Source: Xestospongia bergquistia
Taxonomy: Eukaryota; Porifera; Demospongiae; Haplosclerida; Petrosiidae
Length of the DNA stretch: 64,000 nucleotides
Assembly: GCA_963965975.1 (NCBI GenBank)
Contig: OZ014417.1
Span: forward strand, 6,057,821 to 6,121,820
Direction of reading: 5' to 3'
Below the pieces are notes generated by a model. It was given only the letters and a program-made list of their open reading frames with translations, was not told the origin of the DNA and searched no databases. Position numbers and translations under genes: made by a program. This document shows, in pieces, positions 1 through 13,200 of the stretch; position 1 is the first letter of the stretch; each line of letters opens with the position of its first letter.

Positions 1-636
1 ATAATTGCTTATTATGTTTATGACTTAAAGTTATACCTGTCTCCTTAGTATTATGTGAAGATTCTCCCATACCAGCAATAGTAACTGCAGAGACATTAAC
101 TTCATATGAAGTGTAAGGATCTATAAATAGTATATAATTTAAGAAAAATTCAATTTAAGATGTAACTAACTCTGGTTATGTATTAGGTGATGTAAGTTTT
201 CTTCAGCCTCAAGTATAACTGATTGATTTTCTATCAATCTCCTAATACTGATGTAGTAGTATAAAATAACTCCATTTGACAACAATGGTGGTTCCCATGA
301 AATGTTGACAGATGAATTAGATACAAAATTGATAGTCAAATGATGTATAATGTCAGGCTCTATAATTCACATATGAAAGACCATGACATCATTTCTTATT
401 AAAATATCTATCTGTTTTGTATTTATATTCACACATCTATAAATCTAACCTGTCTGTTCAGTTGTATTGTATACATAGTTTGACTGAGGTCCTTCTCCTC
501 CACCAGTTGTAGCTGAGATACTTATTCCTACTAGTTGATGAGGTGTCAGTCCCTCCAGGAGGTAAACTGTCAACTGACTATCTACATTTCTAGTAGATAT
601 CTCACTGCTATTAGTATAGTAGATATACATACACTG

Positions 637-1086
637 TATAAATAAATAAGTGATTTCCAACCAAACTTTTAGGTAAAATCTACTGCAACTCAGGCAACCC
701 ATTCAATGGATTATATTCACAGACATAAATACTAGTAATTGTAATCCATATATTTCTATGTAATTTTCAACTATTAAATTGTTTTTTTTCTTTTAGGATG
801 TTAACTTCACCTCCAGTCATCTAAGTAGTTTTCAACAATGGACTAAATAAATTTATATATACTACATGGTAAAATCACCTCCAATTGATTTTATAATCTT
901 TAGCTATAAATGAGTGAAAACTGACTATCGTGATTGTGTAATAATTACTATGTGTCATAATGAATATATGTTGTTAACTGTCATAATTATTAACACAACA
1001 AATTGTTTTTAACAAAATGGGGCACAATTAATTTTATAGAACATTTTTAGTTCACTTCAGTTTGGTAATGTCTGATGTAATAGCTA
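637..1086. other. Unexplained insert within the FN3-2 exon of copy A
   Basis: About 450 AT-rich bases separate the two halves of the FN3-2 exon, next to the palindrome. I see no open frame, no clear terminal repeat partner and no similarity to other parts of the window. It could be a mobile element or filler from a repair event. Confidence 0.4.
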
Positions 1087-1150
1087 GATACCTAATGGTA
1101 TCATTAGTCACTATACTATAGTATAGTGACTAATGATACCATTAGGTATC
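1087..1150. repeat. Perfect 64-bp palindrome inside a broken FN3 exon
   Basis: Every base from 1087 to 1150 pairs with its mirror around 1118/1119. The right half is FN3-2 exon sequence of copy A read on the minus strand, and the left half is the same 32 bases inverted. It marks the point where the exon is interrupted. Confidence 0.95.
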
Positions 1151-2875
1151 ATGGAGGCTCCCAATGAATTAGAAGAGTTGAAGAATTAACAACACTAACT
1201 GTAACATTAACTGGAGAGTCATTAGGAGCTAAATTGGAAGGCTTTAACCTAATTAAATAATAGTGGTCTTGTCACTTACCATCTTGTAATGTAGTAAAAT
1301 TAATACATTTTGTTTTTCCTGTTCCATTAGTTGTCCACTGAGGTGTGACACAGGATATATAAGAAGTATATGGTTTTAAGAATAGTACAATGATATTCAA
1401 TGTCTGTGTGGTGTCACATGTAATTATAATGTTAGTGTTTTATATATTACACATCACTATGTAACCATCAAAACTTCCATATTGCATGTATTGAAATGGA
1501 GGATTCCATGTTATAATGCACATTGTGCTAGAAAGTTGTGAAAAGATCATGTCTTGGATAGCTCCTGTGTAGAAAGTAGCAATTTCAATAGAATAACCTT
1601 TGTAGAACATAATATATATGCTTCATTTGATGTGATCAGTGAAGATCCAATAACATAAGCCTATAAATGAATGCTTCTATATAAGTGAATTGGTGGTTAA
1701 TTTTTTAAATAGCATATTGAGTTATTGACAACAAGTATGCTTTGTGCATGATTTTATACATTATATATATAGACAATGAATTCTGTCAGTAACAAGGACT
1801 GTAGATGCATCACAGGAGCAGTAGTATGATCCATTAGTATTAGTACAATGAAATTGACATGAGTTTTGTGAGCATTCATTGATATCTATTGTCAATAAAA
1901 CAATAGCAGTATATTTATTGTTATTATCATAATTATTGATAATTTCAAGCTGCTAATATGTTATATCAATATAAACAATACCTGTTAAGTAGTCATTGCC
2001 TGTCCATCCACTGACACATGTACGAGCTGTACATTGTTTGTTTGTGCCACATGATGAATTACAAATTGCTGTGTTATTTTTAGATTATATAACGAGTTTA
2101 AATAGATATGTAACCATACCTTTTAAACAGTCATTATCACTCCATCCACTGAGACATGTACAAGTGTCAGGTACTGTACACTGTTTGTTAGTGCCACATG
2201 GTGAATTACAAATGGCTATATAATTAAGATTTTAATACCTATTTAATCAATGAGTATTACATACGTGTTAAGCAGTCACTGCCTGTCCATCCACTAACAC
2301 ATGTACAAGTATTAGGAGCTGAGCACTCCATGTTAGTGCCACATATGGAATTACAAATTGCTATAAATTGTAGTACCATATAATAATGTTCTGCACATCA
2401 GTAACATATATCATACATAGGCAGTTAAGTAAAGAACCATAGCCTGAACAACATCGCTTTTGCTGACTGTAAGTTGTATGATAAAGTGTTATACTCTGGC
2501 TTCTATTAAAAGTAAAAAATTGTTCCTATAATTTACATGTATTACTATCTTGTAAAATAATGATAGTATTTGTATTTTTTGTTATTGCTTGAAATTAAAA
2601 TAATACTTCAATACTATAGGACATTAGTAGTAAATAACAAATATTTATTATAAATTCTAACCCATCTCGACAGCAGCCAAAAATCCAGCATGAGGTGCAA
2701 GTAGCACGATACCCAACAGATGATGTTATGGTAAACACACTTACATAGTAGGAATAAGATGAAACAGCAAAACAACTAATTGAGATAGATTATGATTATA
2801 CAGAACTTAATACACAAAGTTTTACCCAATCGTCAAAACTATAATAAAAAACAGAACAATCAAAAGCCTTGCCAT

Positions 2876-5435
2876 TTTGAACAGATTAATTTCAGCACTG
2901 ACTTGAATTTTTTAAAAAGCTACTTTATTACTTATCCTAATAATAATATATCTGTTTTAATTATGTTTTGGTATTGTGATTGTATAGAATAGAATATGTT
3001 GGTAATATTGCAATAATGCATGCAGTTTACTAATACATAATGACAGTTAGTGTATACAATAATTAATAGGTATTGCCTATACACTAGTCTGGCAAGGCCA
3101 AATGTTTTCAAAAGGAAAAAGGGGCTAGTAAGTTCATCTTATAAGCCAGCTAAAGTTGATTTTTATTTGCTATTTTCTTAGGAGTGTTTTACTTATATAT
3201 GGCTATATATTTATTCCAATAGATAAGACTTATGCAGAAAGGTTGAAATGTTTGGACTATTAGGAACATTACCTGGCTAGCTAAGTAGTGATGGTCAAAC
3301 AATTCTCTTAATTCTTAATGTGAGTGTGTAAGCTAATGGACAAAATTGACATTTATTATTTATGTCAATTTCTAATTTAATATATCACAATAGTTACCAC
3401 TTACTAATATAAATTATATTTCTGAGAAATGTAACTTCAATAAAAGTTCCTGTTATAAACAAGGAAAGTAATGTTGTTGAAATAATTGTAGACTATGATA
3501 ATAGTATTATTACATGTGAGATGTGACCAACTAACATCGGGACACCTCTACCATCAGAGTGACCTTTTTAGTGGTTAATTTATACTTGAGTAAGTTTTTA
3601 ATATTTGTTGTTAATGGCTTTCATATTAGTGAATGTTTTTTTTAATATTAAAAGAATTACATCGTTGAAGAAGCAGATTTAAAATATTTAGAAGATTTTT
3701 GCTCTGTATAATGTTACACTTTACCAAAATGTAGCAGGATATTCAGTTGTCATTGCATACCTTGTCTTGAATATTTGAAGTAATAATTAGTTAATGTAGT
3801 GCTGCATCAAGCTAAGAGGTATTGTTAGACTTGTTTGTAAGCTTACATGGTGTTTTGTTGATATGTGAAACTGTTATGGATTAGTTTTATTTCTATACAC
3901 TATCTACTTCTCTAAATTGACATTCTCCTTAAACAGTCGAAATTTAAAAACAATTTTAATTTTTGAAAAGATCTCCCACTAAAACATCATTTTAAATTTA
4001 AGTAAACCCAATGCCACTATATTGATGATCATGTAAATACCTTATCTAAAATCATGCTCTAATGTATCAATAACTGCCAATTCTGGGTGTAATGGTATGC
4101 AGTATCTGTTTCAAGATATACTATATAGAATAATTGATAGAAAATGGACAAACACACAATGAACACATGACTATCATGCTAATGTAAAAAGTATTAATAA
4201 ATACATATAAATTATTAACTAGTATTAATTATTATGTTCTGTTAATTATAAATTATATGATCTCCATGAAATAGTATATTCACAGTAGAGTATCAAGTCA
4301 GTACAGTCATTACCAATAGTACCTTTATAAGTTTAAGCATAGCACATATGTAGTATACACTACTGCATGTTTACTCAGTAGTTCTGCTATTGTTATATCA
4401 TGTGCAGTTTAGTGAAAAGCAGACTCACTTATAATAGAAACTTGCCACTGAACTGATAATGAATCATATTAAAAAACCGATCTGTTTATCAGTGATGTGT
4501 ACACTTTAGGGCCATATTGTAATGTAATAATAATATAGTAGATTACACTACATACCCTTAGAAGTGCTTTATCACCTGATCGGTTTACATAATTAAATAA
4601 AGAGGGAAGACCTATTCTGTATTCTATAGTGACATCTCTTGATAGTAGTAGTACAGATAACATAATGACAGCCCTTGTAGACAAGCCCAGTACCATAATT
4701 ATAATTTGACCAATGAGATAGACATTAACCATGATGTTTTCTTGTTACAATTAAAGTCAGGACATGATTCTAATCAATATATTGTAGAAATGACCACTGT
4801 ATGATGTTGTTTTGTATGTAGTATCTCTTATATGCAACACATGCATATGTAATGCCAATAATCAGGATGTCTTTTGTTATGCATGATTACAGTCAGTACT
4901 CTCAAAGTAACACTTGTAGAAATTAACAATGAATTAACTTAGGACATGAGTTTACATAACATATGACTGTTGATGTGTGAAAGGGATTTGAGTATCATGT
5001 ACTAAGATAATGTATGTATTAATTTCCAGTATGTGATAATGTGTGATGAACCTGAAAATAGAAATAGACTTTCATTGCTCAGCCTCCATCCATTTGAGAA
5101 CTCAATTAAGTTGTATGAGGTTTAAAGTTTTTATAAGCCATAAGTTACTCATGTTTCTTTTTTGTGTTTTTTATGTTCCCTTTAGATGTTATTGATGTGT
5201 TTCTCATTGTAGGACAGTTTGCAAGAAGCAAGCTAATTTATAGTTAATATAATTATTAATATTTTATGTTTGTATTATAAAATTGTATATATTTATTAGT
5301 GTTATAAAAGTAATGGATTTGTATTTTAGTTATTGTTATTGTTATTGTAAAGCATTTATAATAATTACTGTTTTAGCTATTAATTGTTCACTAAAACTTT
5401 AAGAATTTTAGTTTTAATTTATAGTAATAGGTTTT
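2876..5435. other. Intergenic DNA, no supported gene
   Basis: AT-rich sequence between copy A and the MITE cluster. At about 3084-3125 it carries a lone end resembling the terminal repeat of the Mutator-like elements at 16063 and 46675 (both contain AGTCT..CAAGGCCA). A minus-strand open frame at 4469-4732 is listed separately. Nothing else was recognised. Confidence 0.5.
4469..4732 (-). other. Open frame with hydrophobic N terminus, possible first exon
   Basis: An 87-codon frame begins with a hydrophobic stretch (MVNVYLIGQIIIMVLG) that could be a signal peptide or membrane anchor. A plausible splice donor (AAGGGTATGT) lies near 4560, which would end the exon about 58 codons in. No downstream exon and no family similarity was recognised. 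It may be chance in AT-rich DNA. Confidence 0.2.
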
Positions 5436-6560
5436 TACTTTTTGTTATTATAAATCAATAAACCAAAGAAGATAATAAAGAAGATAATAAATTTACTGTA
5501 TTGAGCTGAATGAAGTGAAACAAGCACTGCAAGCTGTCTCTTAGAATGTAGCAAAGCGACATGTTTTCGGTTAGGGTGGGGATATAAGATTTTAGTTGTT
5601 AAATATTCCATCGAAAGATGGAAAATAGAATTGGAATTGGGAAAACTTATAAAAAATTAAATTTAAAAGTTCAAAGTAGAATATGAAATTTCAAAGTAAA
5701 AATAGATGGCCGCCTTCGGCTTCCGTAGGAAGCCTCAGACTGACATTCCAATTCTGATTTCGAATTTCAATAGAACGGCCTTATACGGAGTTTTAATGTC
5801 CATTCTCGGCTTCTCTAAAATAATTGAACTACAATATACAACCAAAGTCAGGGACCCAACATAACTGGAAACATCTCGCTGATGCTCGATTCTAAGAGAC
5901 GGCTTGTGGTACTTGTGCTCTGTGTTTTATAAAGTAACAAGAAAAACCTAGAAATTTCTAAATTGAAATTAGGAATGAGAACAACTTACGAAATGAGAAC
6001 AACTTACAGAAGCCGCAGATGGACATTCCAATTCCTATTTCTTATTTCTTCCCCTAACGTTGGCGCATTTAAAAATCCCAATTAATGACCAGTTAATGAA
6101 TTGCAATTTCTAATTGTTATTTCAATTTTTGGCATTTGTGGCATTCTAGGCTTTTCTTGTTACTTAATAAAACGCGAAGAGCGAGTACCATGAGGCATCT
6201 CTTAGAATCGAGCGCCAGTGAGATGTTTCCAGTTGGATTGGGTCCCTGATTTTAGTTGTATATTGTAGGTCTATTATTTATGGAAGCCGAGAACGGACAT
6301 TAAAACTCCGTATAATCTTGTTTAATTGAAATTGGAAATAGGAATTGGAATGTCCGTCTGAGGCTTCCGTATCAACTAGATCGTTAATTGGAATTTTAAA
6401 TACGCCAAGGTTTGCAAAAGAAATAAGAAAAAGAATTGGAATGTCCGTCTGCTGCTTCCGTATCTGAGGCTTCAGTAGTAGAGGCTTCCGTACGACTATT
6501 TCTAATTTCAATCAAACGGGGTTATACGGTAAAGGAATGTTCAATCTCGGCTTGGTGATT
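5436..6560. mobile_element. Cluster of nested MITEs of the ACGGAAGCC family
   Basis: At least three partial or whole copies lie next to each other. A short-subfamily copy ends at about 5725 with ..GGCTTCCGT. An inverted, truncated long-subfamily copy runs about 5726-5993. A full long-subfamily copy is at about 6006-6370 (365 bp, similar in length to the one at 14861). A further inverted fragment follows to about 6560. All share ends close to ACGGAAGCC..AGACGGACATTCC and an internal CTCTTAGAAT..GAG motif. No transposase is encoded, so these are non-autonomous. Confidence 0.75.
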
Positions 6561-6856
6561 TTATTTTACGCTAATTTTAATTGTACTCTCCTCAATCATT
6601 CAAAAGAGATGCATCAATTACAACAACATTAAATAATTTATCCAAGTATAATTTGTAAGTTATCCATTCTCATATTTGAAATATATAGTTACAGAATAAA
6701 CTTTGTTAAATATAACTGCCAAATGCAGTACTCTATAATAGATCTTTGGCCAGCATACAGAATTTTGATACTTGTAGAAGATGTTGTATACAAGGGCATA
6801 ATGGATATGGTTGTTCTGACAAAAAATATTAAAATAAAACTCAAATTGAGCTTGTC

Positions 6857-7090
6857 TTGCCATGTTATGTAAAACATTACTTCAAATCATTCCTATTTCT
6901 GGGGTTGAATGGCTCATATAGTCAATCTGTGATTCCCCCCTTAGAGTACTACAAAGATCAGCTTGTAGAAATAGAGAAATTACTGTCAATATTCCAATCT
7001 CAAGACCAAGGTTTTCTTATTAGTAATTACAATGCTCATTTTATTGATTTAGGTAGCTATCAAACTTTGGGGACTATCGACACACAATGA
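6857..7090 (+). pseudogene. Possible non-LTR retrotransposon endonuclease fragment
   Basis: The frame contains a YKDQLVEIEKLLSIF stretch, a glycine, and then SNYNAHF. This resembles the region around the DFNAH catalytic motif of LINE-type apurinic endonucleases. The usual aspartate of DFNAH is Asn here. The frame closes soon after and no reverse transcriptase is visible nearby, so it would be a dead fragment. The call rests on a short motif. Confidence 0.35.
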
Positions 7091-7798
7091 TTTTAAAAGG
7101 TCTTACTGGTTGTCAAAACCATTTTGCAATTTTTATCAGAGATTTCATATAGGGATTACATTTTATTGATAAATTACAAATTAACTTGATGGCTACCCAA
7201 CTCACTCAAATGTGCATTGTTATCATTCATATGAATTCATATCATTCCCTCTTCAGGTTTCAGGCTGATACAATGCTATATCAACACTTGACATTAAAGA
7301 GTGGAAAAGGAATACCCTTTATTATTAAAACTACTTAATTATTATGTTCAAATTGAGAGATATGAGAATATCACTATCAATCTGAAACTATCTGTGCCTA
7401 TTAAGTATGAATTGTTTCACAGTGAATGGCAATAAATGTGATCTAAAGTAGTATAGGTATAGGTAAGTCTTTCAGCTGGCGATGCAACCTTGTTATTGAA
7501 GTATGGTACGAACAATGGTAGGTAAGAGATTATGAAACCAGATGTTAATCTTTTAGATATTGACTAACTCTTTCTTACATTCCTTTGCTTTGTATGAACT
7601 TGCATATATATATCAGATTAGACTATATAATATCATCTACCACCAGTATCCAGACATTACTTACTGTGTGTACAAGAATTGACTTTGACTGTAAGAGTTA
7701 ATTATAACAAAACACATTCAGCACAAAAAGATAATAATGCTGGCATTTGCACACAATTCTTGTGGTTTATATTTAATTATGAGTTACTTTTAGTCAGC
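7091..7798. other. Intergenic, nothing recognised
   Basis: AT-rich sequence without a supported gene, repeat or element. Confidence 0.4.
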
Positions 7799-9830
7799 TA
7801 ATCTTGTTATGAAGGTATTGAAGGAGGTCCTTGCTTCTTAAGTATAGCCATAATTCCATGTCATTTCAAAATGTTCTGTATCTATGTTTACTATAGTATA
7901 CATGTATAGTGTATATCATCATTATATATGGCTGGCTTGCCTTGGTTTCTTAGGAAGGGGAATAGAAGAAGTTGGTTTCCTTTGTGCAGTTGTGCCTTTA
8001 CCATAACAATATTTGTATGGCTTTTCAAAATATTCTATATCTGAGGTTCCATGTTCCATGGCATTTCAAAATGATCTACATCTGAGGTTCCATGTTTACT
8101 ATAGTATACATGTACAGTATACATAATAATTGTATATGACTGGTTTACCTTAACAGGGTGAACAGGAGGAATTGGTTCTTTTCAAGATTCTGAAGAGTAC
8201 TACTTACATAATAAGATTGATAAGGACAGCACAAGAGATTTTTCCTAGCCTTTTTTGTAGCAGTGCCATAAATATAATCATAAACAAGAGATTTGCACTT
8301 CGATAATCATCCATCTCATCATAGATCATATTATCCATCTCGTAATAGATCATATCTCGTACATCATGTGCATTTGTTATGAAAAGGTCACTAAACAATT
8401 ATTACTATTGCATGAAAATTTTGGTCCACTGGCAGAACTTGTAATCACTGTAATATCAATTTGAGACTCAGTATTTTCCTCAAAAACTATAACACTTCAT
8501 AAAATTTAAATTGAATAAAACTTTGTGATGAATCATGTGTGATTACCTGTTGGGGAAATAGCAATCTTATCACCTACAGTGAAGTGTTCATTGAGGTTTG
8601 TTTAAGTTTTCGAATGTACATTATCACTTTCATTTCCTTGCATTTCGTAACCTCTATATATATACACATAATAATAAAATCATAATTTAAAATAAGTTTA
8701 CATTATGTATACAACAAACCTTGGTTTTAAATTGCCATTTCTTTTTGATTCTATTTAAATGAAAATACGAACTGATATTATTGTAAAAGAAACAGAAAGA
8801 AAAAATGAGGAACCACCAGCAGAACCAATTGCACTGAAGAGAATCACTTTTCTTTTTGTTAATTTCAATACTTAATGTGGAATAGTGCTAGCAAGTACTG
8901 TCATTTGAGAGAAAATAAACTGATATCACTGTTAAAACCTATAAAATATTTGCTATTGAATTTTGTGATAGAGTCAATAGATGTTATGCTGTGAAATTAG
9001 ATATAGCAGATAATCTTGCTCTAATTTGTATTGTATGCTCATTGTCACACTGTAAAGTGTTATGTAAGTCACATTGTAAAAATTAATGTTTTATTCAATT
9101 CTATGTAGTATACCAAAGTAGTGAACTCCATTTATAGCAAGTACAGTTAACATTTCACAGGAACAGAGGTATGACCCATTAGTAATAGCACAGAGATGGT
9201 GACGTATTTTTTGTGAGCACTCATTAATATCTAGTGTCATTTAAACAATTAATATAATAATACAACATTGAACAAATATGTTATTACCTGATAAACAGTT
9301 GTAACCATCCCATCCACTACCACAAGTACAGGTGTTTGGAGCTGTATATTTCATGTTAGTTTGACATTGAGTATCACAATTAAGATAAAACAGTATAATA
9401 GGTTCAATTAAACATATTCATACGTTTTAAACTCATTTCCTGTCCATCGACTAACACATATACAAGTATCAGGAGCTGTACATTGTTTGTTAGTACCACA
9501 TGGTAAACTATAAATTGCTGTGTTGTTATAAGACTGTATAATGAGTTCAAATGGATATATGTAACCATACCTGTTAAACAGTCACCTCTTGTCCATCCAC
9601 TGACACATGTACAAGTGTTAAGAGCCAAGCATTCCATGTTAATGGCACATGAAGAATTGCAAATTGCTACATATAGTTTTTGTGAAAATCATAATATATA
9701 TTCTGCATACATAAATAGCAAATATAACTATCATGGACAGTTTTGTATAGGGCAATAACCTGAACAACATTGTATTTTAAGATTGTAAGTCACTTTATAT
9801 TGTGTCATAGTGTGAGCTGTATAATTTATT
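7799..9830 (-). pseudogene. Copy B2: internally deleted receptor-like pseudogene
   Basis: Order on the minus strand: EMI second-half remnant (about 9737-9830, keeps CCSGY), EGF exons 9571-9666, about 9425-9519 and about 9290-9378, calcium-binding EGF about 9112-9229, then directly the juxtamembrane/membrane exon (about 8720-9080), a short cytoplasmic exon near 8600-8680, a Tyr-rich exon (about 8287-8398) and degenerate Pro-rich tail exons (7799-8190). The signal exon and all four FN3 domains are missing. The second EGF has lost its first and last cysteines. The Tyr-rich exon contains YYEM and YDEM, which fit the YxxM pattern bound by PI3-kinase SH2 domains. No such exon is visible in C or D. 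Intactness of the tail could not be judged. Confidence 0.7.
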
Positions 9831-10289
9831 ATAATATAAACATGTAGTTGTTATTCTTGTATGTATTTTTTTTTAAATAATTGTCTTTTTGTTTCAAACT
9901 GAATTTAAATAATTAGTAACAACAGCAATACTGCCATGCATACGTCACTGTAAAAATTGTTTGTTGATTGAAATGATTAATGAGTCACTTGATCTGCATC
10001 TCAGGTTTTTCTTGGTTAAATGATGCCTAAAAACACATTTGCAGCATATATTGTATTGACTATTACTTACTAAAATTCCATGGTGACTACTGCTGGCTCT
10101 AGTTAAATAGTTATTTTGTCAATGGTTAAACACAATCTTCAACTCTTCAACCCCCACACATACTTTCCCATCTGATTACATGTTGTTTCAATTCCCAAAT
10201 CCTTTGACCTAATTTTGTAGATGTTGGTGCTCTAGCATTAAAATGACAATATAGAGTTCCTTGTAATAATTAATATTACTCATGGTATT
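9831..10289. other. Spacer between pseudogenes B2 and B1
   Basis: AT-rich sequence; a degenerate tail exon of B1 could be hidden here, but I could not identify one. Confidence 0.3.
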
Positions 10290-13200
10290 GAGGAACATCT
10301 ATTATGTCATAGTTCAAATCATCCATTACTTCATAATCATTTCATCCATTTGGTCATAAATCATATCTATCAAATCATGTGCATTTCTTTGAAATAGCAC
10401 TAAACAAGTACTCATTACATGACAGATTTACAAACATCAGTGTACTGATAGTTTTTTTAGTCATTGCAATGTCATTTGGATACTTATAACAGTCTCAAGA
10501 ATCTACTACACTAAAAAAGGTCATATAAAACAAGTATTGTTGACGAATCATATTTCATTACCTATTAGGAGAAATATCAATCTTATAATCAAGGCCCAGC
10601 TTATTATTAAGTGTTCTTTCAGTATGTGAATTAAAATGATATTCACCATCTTTTTTCCTTGCATTTCACAAACCCGTTTATACATAGTAATAACATCATC
10701 ATTATAATATATTGTAAGTTATGTATATAACAAACTTTGCTTTTAAATGACCATTTCTTTTTGATTTAAATTTTTGGCGAATACAAACTGATATTGATAC
10801 ACAACAAACACAAAGAAACAATGACAAACCACCAGCAGAACCCGTTGCACTGAATAGAATTTAGTTTTTTTCTTTAGTTTAACTGCTTGATGTTTGATTT
10901 GGGCTAGCACTAGAAAGTACTGTAGTTTCGTCATTTGATAGATACTAAACTGATGTCACTGTTAACACCTGTCCATCAAATATTAATTCTAAAGTATCTC
11001 TTGTCCAATTTTGTAATAATAAATTTTCTTGTTGTAATAGCTGAATAAAACTGAAAGTAAACTCTTTGAGATTACTCAAGTCATAATTAGAGTGTTGAAT
11101 AAAGTCTGTTATTGTTCAATAACTTCAGACTATATATCAGATAACACTTTACAATGTGATAGTGAACATACAATACAAATGAGAGCAAGATTATTTGCTA
11201 TATCTATTTACACAACATCAGAATTATTGACTATATTATAGTCAATAATTCTGATGTTGTGTAAATAGATATAACAAATAATCTTGCTCTCATTTGTATT
11301 GTATGCTCATTGTCACATTGTAAAATGTTATCTGATATATAGTCTGAAGTTAATGAACAATAACAGACTTTATTCAACACTCTAATTATGACTTGAGTAA
11401 TCTCATTGAGTTTACTTTCATTTTTATTTAGCTATTATAATAAAAAAATTGTCTTATAATATTGTTATTGTTATATAACTTACTATCCACAGATAACAGT
11501 TATCCAATCCATTGATATACATAACAATCAGTTTGTTGTCATATACTTTAAGGAAATAAAATAAAATTGGTTATCATCTACTAAAATAGACTAACCAGGA
11601 ATTAATATATTTTGAGATTCCAAACCATGTCCTTCTTTATTTTTTGCTGATATTGACAAACAATATTTTGAGAGTGGATCTACCTTAATTGAAGTATTAA
11701 GAGTATGTATTAACCACAACACAATGATCTATTGATTTGATCAGATTAAAGGAATATCCTATCACAATTCCATGTTATACCTGTTTCTTGAGTAAAAAAT
11801 ATTTCACATAAACGTTTTCCTACACCAGCAATAGTAACTATACAAACATTAACTTCATGTGGAGTATAAGGATCTAAAGAGCATTATGTATAATTCACTA
11901 CAAAATACAGTTAAAGCTGTAACTAACTCAACATCATTAAAGGATGCAATTTTTTGTAGGTTCAACTGATAAAAATAATTAAAAGTTTTGATTACTGTCA
12001 ATTACAAACTCCTAATATTGATTCTTTAGTGCAATATTATTCCATTTGATAGTAATGGTGGCTCCCATAAAATGTTGACTGATGATTTTGAAAGTACAAT
12101 GACAGTGAATAAATTTATAATTATTCCTTCATTTGCGGAAGGCCAATACATTATACATATGTTTATTAAATTATATCTAGTATACCTAGATGATGTCTTC
12201 CATTAGTAGCAAGCACAGTTGATGTATTACAGGAGATACATCAGTTTAATTTTTAACCCATTTCACAATGACACTGCAATATAAACCTTACATAAAGAAG
12301 ATATCTTTATTTAATATTGTATTACAATATATTACATTTTACATGTAATTAAAACTTTGTAAAAATAAAGATGATATAGGGATAGAAATATAAAAAAGAA
12401 GGTAGAGATGACTAAATAAATCTTTACAAAATCATTACTTAAGTAGAAAATTAGCACTCAATCTTACAAGATTTTACTCAATTTGACCAGTACATCCAAG
12501 ACTGTATAGCAGTATCTGTATCATCACAATTGTGCTACATGCTTTTTATTCAAACCTGGACACATGCCACTGTAAGATTATAATTCCAGTAGCATTTAAC
12601 ATTGAAGTGTAGTTAACTTCTTTTACTTTTAAGATTTAGTTATATACATTATATATAGGGATTATTGTAAAGATTTTTGTAGTCATTAATACTTACCTTA
12701 AATTCTTTTCTTTCTGATACTGTCATCTCTCACTATTAAAAAATGTTTTTCTTCTTTTTTGTACAAATATTTTTGTCATAATAATTATATGTAATCAAAA
12801 TTGTTTGACTTATGGTGAGTAGACTCCTCATTTGGCCAAGTGTGTCATTTCAACTAACGCTTGCTGGTGGTGGCTAACAATTGTCCCAAAATATTATATG
12901 TGTACATATTATATATACCACAGATCCAGCATTGATTATACTGTGCACCTAAAACAGTATGAAGGCGAAAATTAACTTTTATGTTAATTTTAAAAGATGA
13001 ATTTAAAACAAAGCTTCCTAATTTACAGCATGTATGACTTATGATAAACTGGACTTTAGTAACATCTTTAGGCAAAGAAGAGTCAAACACTGAGTAGATT
13101 CAAACAACAAACAGAAAACTAAAATCATAAACATTACAACATAAATGTATTGATTTTGAATTGGAGTATTTGCTTTATATGCTGTATGAATAACCACAAT

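Larger units (their letters stand above)
37..2875 (-). pseudogene. Copy A: EMI-EGF-FN3 receptor-like pseudogene, 3' part off the left edge
   Basis: This is a minus-strand relative of genes C and D. Exons seen: signal peptide 2826-2875 (starts MARLLIVLFF), EMI 2662-2775 and 2417-2502 (keeps the CCSGYG motif), EGF 2265-2360, 2120-2215 and 1982-2068, calcium-binding EGF about 1769-1885 (starts DINECSQ), FN3-1 1280-1564, FN3-2 split into 1119-1228 and 450-about 636, and FN3-3 171-359 plus 37-120. Exon lengths and phases match C through the EMI domain. Lesions: the third EGF exon has lost 9 bp and two cysteines. The calcium-binding EGF has no clear donor. FN3-1 carries an in-frame TAA at 1440-1442. 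FN3-2 has a one-base deletion and is split by about 480 bp that begins with a 64-bp palindrome. I call it a pseudogene. The FN3-4, membrane and tail exons would lie left of base 1. Confidence 0.8.

Noticed and set aside
6278-6511. 77-codon minus-strand frame
   Set aside because: It lies wholly inside MITE sequence, as does the similar frame at 15056-15298.
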